A stretch of 64,000 nucleotides of DNA from Argonema galeatum A003/A1 (lineage in GTDB: Bacteria; Cyanobacteriota; Cyanobacteriia; Cyanobacteriales; Aerosakkonemataceae), in the NCBI RefSeq assembly GCF_023333595.1, contig NZ_JAIQZM010000005.1:62001-126000 (forward strand). Reading direction: 5' to 3'. Made by a program: the position numbers and the translations under genes. The notes beneath the pieces were generated by a model, which did no database searches, had not been told where the DNA came from, and saw only the letters and a list, made by a program, of their open reading frames with translations. Shown here piece by piece: positions 60,501 to 64,000 of the stretch (positions are counted from its first letter, which is position 1; each line of letters begins with the position of its first letter).

Positions 60501-61151
60501 CCCTAAAGTAACATTGCTATAGTCAATATCGGGATTATTACCGCTAAACCCAGTATCGATCACACCGATAATCGGCTGGTCTGCCTTCTTGAAATCAAAC
60601 CTTACACCCCCCGGCGGATCTAAGGGTAGTACGATCGGCGGCGGATTGCTAGGATCGACAGGAAAACCGATCGTACCCCCACCCGCCCCAGGATTGGGAT
60701 TAATCGGTACACCCGGAACACCAGGGTCAACAGGAAACAGATTAGGATCGGTTGGGTTAAACGGATCTGCCGGACAAAAATCCGCATTGCCCAAATCATT
60801 ATAAATATAAGGAAGTGGTTCGATCTCTGGATGAGCGATCGGCACATCCCCAGTATGGATAGGATCTACTGAGGTACTTGCAACCCCATGACTATCAACA
60901 CCAGCAGTAACGTGAGGAATAGTACCATCTGGCGCGTCAATCAAACCAGTTGTTGCCAAATGTAAATCTGGCAGAGAAAAGTGAAAATCCAGTATCAGCG
61001 AGTTTATCGCATGGTCGGTTCCAGGGACAACCGGGGCGCTGGGAGTAATAATTGGTTCCAGGATGCAGGTTTCTCCCGGCCAGTACATCTGCTTTTTCGT
61101 AGATTTTTTAGGCTGCTTTCCCTTTTTGGCACCTTTCTCAAACCAACTCAT
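57549..61151 (-). CDS. Giant envelope hydrolase: subtilase + LysM + LGFP-like repeats + B-lectin + M23 peptidase
   Basis: 1200 aa. A Pro/Gly-rich N-terminus precedes an S8 peptidase (about 185-460): Asp199 in GVIDTGF, His237 in EHGTHVLG, Asn in VAAAGND, Ser408 in [13 protein letters not shown] LysM (about 500-550: [29 protein letters not shown]) is next. LGFP-like wall-binding repeats follow ([36 protein letters not shown]). Then come three bulb-lectin units ([27 protein letters not shown]) and an M23 endopeptidase with zinc ligands in KHYGIDMAG and HLHLEV. Both peptidases keep their catalytic residues. ATG 61151 ([13 protein letters not shown]) is preferred; the upstream extension reads through an AATCCAAAATCC repeat. 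No Sec signal peptide is seen. Likely peptidoglycan remodelling or defence against other cells. Confidence 0.88.
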   Translation of the reverse strand: MSWFEKGAKKGKQPKKSTKKQMYWPGETCILEPIITPSAPVVPGTDHAINSLILDFHFSLPDLHLATTGLIDAPDGTIPHVTAGVDSHGVASTSVDPIHTGDVPIAHPEIEPLPYIYNDLGNADFCPADPFNPTDPNLFPVDPGVPGVPINPNPGAGGGTIGFPVDPSNPPPIVLPLDPPGGVRFDFKKADQPIIGVIDTGFSGNNPDIDYSNVTLGHDYIDNDANPLLQNGEGNEHGTHVLGVIAAKQDNGIGIDGINDKVPIWVSRATGSGHWADSLIEFVNHAKESGQPNAVVNLSLDLTQVNPDGSVTTRYEFTPAERAALEYARQNHVLIVAAAGNDGGVMSVLGQASQEFDNIITVGSADGTQRADYSSYGYGLDVMADGGTTEHPVLSTVGDGVGTMAGTSVAAAEVTGAVSQVWAANPGLNYRQVIDILEKTARDLETAGWDAQTGFGLVDIEKAVELAKATTPEEYNPEKFSTPTTWDGEGNVTPSERAVATQFLGKYYEWDSYTIKSEDTLSAIALRTMGSSSATYYNFIAQKNGIANPNLIYPGQTILIPRQVSAPVNLNNTVGYDGTSTIQSYIDTLNRNGGKTILGSPTNNVHSWQSGYTQDFSGGSEGKGAIMKANGSTNSYWVGSDFWSKFLEVGSAGGILHYPTSDRYSTNSGWRQNFQGGAILKSSKGIFPVFGGIGAHYLNSENGEKGRLGFPISGEIAIGNGVVIQNFENGRIVYGDGPTRTEMNSQPPNLVTSVTINGYTVNGDFYSVFKNYQGTLGNPISGVVNHANGVTEQLFQNGSIISSKYGTFPLYGDIRQTYLNNSGLNGWLGAPTSAEVPQGNGVVKQTFEGGYIIWNGKTATAYRTGSNNPVQPITSTPTPASVQNIILKPGASNLNFSRGQKWITSTGYKFSFQQDGNLVLYNPQGRAIWATGTFGTNVDRFSVQSDGNVVLYDHGKAVWATDTAGNPGASFAIQNDGNLVVYSSNGKPLFNTGTYGGRTGTFTASQNWLNKHSNGGGSGKYYPQLASLTKANWNYQSKDNLFFDGKPGNGESLSAVKQVYSDLSNGIFGSYKAMTAGYFDNTNYSGKHYGIDMAGLAGNSVKTVVGGTATLVQNIAGNYFIGIKGDDGNLWIYGHLENYSKGIIGKRVEAGTKIGTVFDGAYFNGNWMAQHLHLEVHQGHTYNRAKSISPLEAYWKLRNL

Positions 61152-61209
61152 ACGCACCCCCATTCGATTTTGGATTTTGGATTTTGGATTTATTGACTTT
61201 TTGGGCCTA

Positions 61210-61365
61210 TAGGACTTACGCACTGAAGTCTGAAACCTAGATACCCCCTAGTGCGTGTTTTCAAACCCAGAGATCCCCCCCTGCCCCCCTTAAAAAGGGG
61301 GGGAAATTCAGTCAAAGTCCCCCTTTTTAAGGGGGATTTAGGGGGATCTGAGTGCGTAAGTCCTA
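61210..61365. mobile_element. MITE-like element with 15-bp terminal inverted repeats
   Basis: TAGGACTTACGCACT (61210-61224) and AGTGCGTAAGTCCTA (61351-61365) are perfect inverted ends of a 156-bp element without coding capacity. The 5-bp sequence GCCTA lies on both sides (61205-61209 and 61366-61370), as expected for a target-site duplication. Inside is a second G/C-rich inverted repeat (CCCCCCTTAAAAAGGGGGGG and CCCCCTTTTTAAGGGGG) related to the repeats around the DUF559 gene. Confidence 0.82.
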
Positions 61366-61639
61366 GCCTAGTTAGATCGATCGCTTATCACCGAAAAATA
61401 TCTTTTCACAGCTAAGCCAGAAGTTTGCGATCGCACCTACATGACTCGTTTCTAAATTTGTTTTATAAATACGGTCAGATGATATCAACTTAATTTAGAC
61501 ACTAAATGTAAATTCCTATACTCTTTACACAATCTTTTACATAACGATGTTTATTATGTTTTTTTAATGAAGACCTGCAATAATTTAGCTTTTCGTTGTA
61601 TACTTTCAATTAATTAACGCAAATTGCTAGTTAGTAGTA

Positions 61640-61681
61640 GGTAAGTTGTTGCGCTAAAGCGCTGAAGCGCAACAACATACC
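61640..61681. repeat. GTTGTTGCGCT hairpin, second copy
   Basis: Arms 61640-61655 and 61666-61681 pair with one mismatch (GGTAAGTTGTTGCGCT against GGTATGTTGTTGCGCT). Same arm sequence as the hairpin at 7507-7557. Confidence 0.85.
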
Positions 61682-61806
61682 TATTTTCAGTAATTTCACG
61701 GTCATCCGAGATATTTACTGAAACCAAAACAGCATTCAGCAGAGAATTTAAGTGTTTTCACTTAAGCAATTAATTGTCAGCAGGGAATATCTACAATACC
61801 TTACTT

Positions 61807-63198
61807 ATGCAGTTGGGCAAAAAAACAGATGCAAAAAAATGGCGGGACAGCATCTGTCCCGATATTACCGTCAATTGGCAATTAGGGCAACTTCGCAAAG
61901 CCAATAAAGTCATTCTGCAATCTAAAACAGACAACCGCCGCTACGAATTTGAAGCAACTGAAGGTCACGCCCTGCGCCACTTTACGGGGCAGTTTACAAT
62001 GGGTCAAGTACAAGATTCCTGCTCTTTTCTTTGCCATCAAACAATTGAAGATGATTTCGTCGTAAAATTCCAGCAAAAATTAACCGATTTGGGAATACTA
62101 GAAACTGCAACCAAAGAACAACAACTTGAACCAACGCCTGAAATTCCCAACTTTTCCATTCCCCCTCTCAAACCAACAGTACAGTGGATACGCCACCCAG
62201 ATGGTTATTGGCTATTACGCAATCCAGAAGATATCGCATTTCTGCAAGTAAACGATATCGATAAACCTGTAATTTCCCAACTTGGGAAATTACCTTTACC
62301 AGAAATTATCGAAAAATACGATATCAGCAGAGAGCAACTAGAATACCTGTTGCAGATGTTAGCAGCGACGGGAATGTTAGAAGGAACCAAACCAGCTAAA
62401 CCACCCAGAAAATTCACCTTACTGCAATTACTTTTTTTCAAGTTTCCCCTATTCAATCCCGATAGTTGGCTAACGCAGCATCTTAATAAAGTTCGCTTTA
62501 TCTTTAATCCCATATTTAGTGCGTTACTATTGGCATTTTTATCATCTTCTATTGCCATTGGCATATCGCGACAAGCAGAAATCATCCAAGCAAGTCGTGA
62601 TTTGTGGAGTAAGGGATTTACTAACCTAATTCTTCCCTTCGCTTTGCTGATAATGCTGGTAGTTTCTCTTCACGAACTCGGTCATGCTTTTACTTTAAAA
62701 CATTACGGAGGTATTGTACCAGAAATCGGATTAATGTTTATATGTTTGCTACCGGGAGCTTATACTAATACTACCGATGCTTACAGTTTGGTAAAACGCA
62801 GACAAAGAGCTTTAGTAATGGTAGCTGGAGTGCTGTGTCAGTTGGTAATTTGGGCAATAGCTTTATGGATCTGGATGTTGTCAAATTCAGTAACTTGGCT
62901 GCATCAAACTAGCTACTTGCTGATGGTAGCAGCACAACTGACACTGGCTTTAAATCTTAATCCGCTGAATCGGTTTGATGGTTACTATTTAGCAGTAGCT
63001 ATGACTGGAATTAACAATTTGCGTCAAAAGTCTTTTAAATTTTACGCTCAGATGCTAAAGGGAGAACCAAGTTTAGAACGACCGAACGACCAATTAATTT
63101 TAGCAGCTTATGCACCTTGCTGTTTAATCTATATTGTTTGGGTTTTCGGTTACTTGCTGTTTTGGCTTGGCAATTTGCTGCTAGCGAATTTAAGGTAA
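61807..63198 (+). CDS. M50-family membrane metallopeptidase with two PqqD-like winged-helix domains
   Basis: 463 aa from the ATG at 61807 (an in-frame TTG at 61774 is also possible). The N-terminal ~100 residues (VILQSKTDNRRYEFEATEGH; FTMGQVQD) and a second unit at about 125-200 (WLLRNPEDIAFLQVNDIDKP; ISREQLEYLLQMLAATGML) look like PqqD-type winged helices. The membrane part carries the zinc motif HELGH in VVSLHELGHAFTLKHYGG and the third ligand in NPLNRFDGYYLAVA. Site-2-protease-like M50 enzymes cut within membranes; PqqD-fused ones are often linked to peptide modification or export. A small secreted precursor gene follows after 39 bp and may encode its substrate (inference). Confidence 0.8.
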   Translation: MQLGKKTDAKKWRDSICPDITVNWQLGQLRKANKVILQSKTDNRRYEFEATEGHALRHFTGQFTMGQVQDSCSFLCHQTIEDDFVVKFQQKLTDLGILETATKEQQLEPTPEIPNFSIPPLKPTVQWIRHPDGYWLLRNPEDIAFLQVNDIDKPVISQLGKLPLPEIIEKYDISREQLEYLLQMLAATGMLEGTKPAKPPRKFTLLQLLFFKFPLFNPDSWLTQHLNKVRFIFNPIFSALLLAFLSSSIAIGISRQAEIIQASRDLWSKGFTNLILPFALLIMLVVSLHELGHAFTLKHYGGIVPEIGLMFICLLPGAYTNTTDAYSLVKRRQRALVMVAGVLCQLVIWAIALWIWMLSNSVTWLHQTSYLLMVAAQLTLALNLNPLNRFDGYYLAVAMTGINNLRQKSFKFYAQMLKGEPSLERPNDQLILAAYAPCCLIYIVWVFGYLLFWLGNLLLANLR

Positions 63199-63237
63199 AA
63201 TTTTTCAAGGGTAATTATCGTTAAAGAGGTAAGTTTG

Positions 63238-63696
63238 ATGAAGATGTTGAGGAAAAGTAGTTTTTTACCGATCGCAGCAGCGATATCAGTAACAATAGTA
63301 ATGGGTACTGAGTCAGCTAAGGCATATAGCTTGTATCCCAATCCCTGCAAGAACAACGTTACTAACCCATCTGGCGGCGGTTCGTTTAACCCATCTGACC
63401 CGAATGGTGGGGGGTTTGATTTTGATGGTAACGGAACCACTCGCAATATTCCAGAATCTTCTACTGCTTGGACTTTAGTGGCGTTGGGTGTAATAGGTAC
63501 AGGTGCATTGCTAAAACACAGCCGTAAAAGTAAGTTTAAAAAGCGTATCAGATTGGAACTTAACCGAGTTAATTTATCTCAGCAGGGTAAACAGGTATTT
63601 CAGCCAAAAGAAACTAATTTTGCTGCTGTTGTTCCACCTATTGATAATGCAGAAGATGGGGAAATTCAGTGGCTAGAATTCTTCAAGGCATCTTGA
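63238..63696 (+). CDS. Small secreted protein with a PEP-CTERM-like segment
   Basis: 152 aa. Signal peptide MKMLRKSSFLPIAAAISVTI with cleavage after AKA (about 31). A short Gly/Asn/Pro-rich part follows (NPSGGGSFNPSDPNGGGFDF). Then comes IPESSTAWTLVALGVIGTGA with LLKHSRKSKFKKR, which resembles a PEP-CTERM sorting signal (P-E-motif, hydrophobic helix, basic cluster). Unusually, about 50 further residues follow the basic cluster, ending DGEIQWLEFFKAS. AAAGAGGTAAG lies 8 bp before the ATG. Probably cotranscribed with the M50 peptidase gene; could be its substrate or a surface protein. Confidence 0.7.
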   Translation: MKMLRKSSFLPIAAAISVTIVMGTESAKAYSLYPNPCKNNVTNPSGGGSFNPSDPNGGGFDFDGNGTTRNIPESSTAWTLVALGVIGTGALLKHSRKSKFKKRIRLELNRVNLSQQGKQVFQPKETNFAAVVPPIDNAEDGEIQWLEFFKAS

Positions 63697-63724
63697 TATA
63701 TTTGTGTACCAACGCCAATTTTCA

Positions 63725-63840
63725 TTCTTAATACCACATCCGGGTTAACTACCCCTTTTTTTGAAGCCCGCACAGGCGGGCTTTGTTTGTGTAGCCGCGA
63801 CTTTAGTCGTCGGGTAAAAAAGAGTTTAGACAAGCGGATT
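63725..63840. repeat. Dispersed hairpin repeat starting ATACCACATCCGG
   Basis: Inverted copy of the repeat at 8890-8978: ATACCACATCCGGGTTAACT, CCCC, then AAGCCCGCACAGGCGGGCTT and TGTTTGTGTAGCC. It also resembles the ends of the 27469-27587 element. Confidence 0.7.
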
Positions 63841-63864
63841 TGCTATAACATCAAATTCCCCGAA

Positions 63865-63890
63865 CAAAAAACCCCCTGATGGGGGCTTTA
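63865..63890 (-). terminator. Rho-independent terminator (minus strand)
   Basis: On the minus strand: AAGCCCCC-ATCA-GGGGG followed by TTTTTTG. It lies ~40 bp beyond the stop of the partial minus-strand gene and should end its transcript. Confidence 0.8.
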
Positions 63891-63926
63891 TTCCTCTAGC
63901 CGCACATAACGGCATCGAGCATTTCA

Positions 63927-64000
63927 TCAATCGCCAATTACCGGCGCACGCATCATTTGCTGCAACGCCATCGGCACAGCTGTATCTTCTGTTTTCAGCG
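63927..64000 (-). CDS. 3' end of a gene continuing beyond the window
   Basis: The minus strand reads LKTEDTAVPMALQQMMRAPV-IGD then TGA (63929-63927). Support comes from protein-like composition and a terminator just downstream. Too short to name the product. Confidence 0.55.
   Translation of the reverse strand, partial: LKTEDTAVPMALQQMMRAPVIGD

Larger units (their letters stand above)
61152..61806. other. Divergent spacer with a MITE-like element and a hairpin
   Basis: 655 bp without a gene between the giant hydrolase and the M50 peptidase. Contents are listed separately. The AT-rich part 61440-61620 probably carries promoters; TATACT/TATAAT-like boxes are present, but none can be chosen safely. 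Confidence 0.5.

Noticed and set aside
1..64000. Search by eye for tRNA, rRNA, riboswitch and complete IS transposase genes
   Set aside because: No cloverleaf with a T-loop GTTCGA-type signature, no rRNA sequence and no DDE or Y1 transposase frame was recognised; a covariance-model search could still find small RNAs in the gaps at 8.6, 37.9 and 61.4 kb.

Overview
The window looks like chromosomal DNA of a filamentous, probably non-heterocystous (Oscillatoria/Microcoleus-like) cyanobacterium. It encodes photosystem I core subunits (PsaA, PsaB, PsaL, PsaI), a GUN4-domain protein, a KaiB-fold protein and a HetP-family protein. The octamer GCGATCGC (HIP1) is very abundant, and many short palindromic repeats typical of large cyanobacterial genomes are present. 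No rRNA, tRNA, CRISPR array or complete IS transposase was found.

Layout. 0-7.4 kb: exopolysaccharide export and polymerisation control (a Wza-type export protein cut by the window edge, a Wzc/BY-kinase), then a GH116 glucosidase. 8.2-13.5 kb: a HetP-like protein and a large secreted subtilase with P-domains and RTX repeats. 13.7-19.3 kb: a vMAP-type NB-ARC ATPase divergent from a GUN4-domain protein, then DUF4926, Uma2 and DUF4058 proteins among dispersed hairpin repeats. 19.3-26.3 kb: housekeeping genes (rsmD, LysM protein, hisH, C15 peptidase homologue, a conserved unknown, L-lactate dehydrogenase, Omp85-type barrel). 26.6-32.9 kb: psaL-psaI facing psaA-psaB, with a small two-gene cassette between. 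33.4-43.8 kb: Pro-rich lipoprotein, KaiB-domain fusion, PilT-family ATPase, small membrane protein, M16 peptidase, UDP-GlcNAc 2-epimerase. 44.3-47.2 kb: a secreted SGNH esterase with three carbohydrate-binding modules and RTX repeats.

47.3-57.3 kb is the most unusual part. It is an accessory island of small toxin-antitoxin-type cassettes: ParD/PIN twice, HicAB, ParDE, two further VapC pairs, MNT/HEPN, XisHI and DUF559 twice. The cassettes are separated by about ten arrays of a roughly 28-bp repeat built on the HIP1 core. All arrays lie in the same orientation, whatever the direction of the neighbouring genes. Several cassettes are decayed: one PIN toxin has an early stop and a lost catalytic residue, one DUF559 gene is frameshifted and truncated, and the HEPN gene is frameshifted. 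A second short repeat is found, again and again, inserted at the same point of the HIP1 core.

57.5-64 kb: a giant envelope hydrolase (subtilase + LysM + LGFP-like repeats + B-lectin + M23 peptidase), a MITE-like element with terminal inverted repeats and a 5-bp target duplication, an M50 peptidase with PqqD-like N-terminal domains followed by a small PEP-CTERM-like precursor, and the 3' end of a minus-strand gene.

All assignments come from reading the sequence and recalling family motifs. No database search was run.
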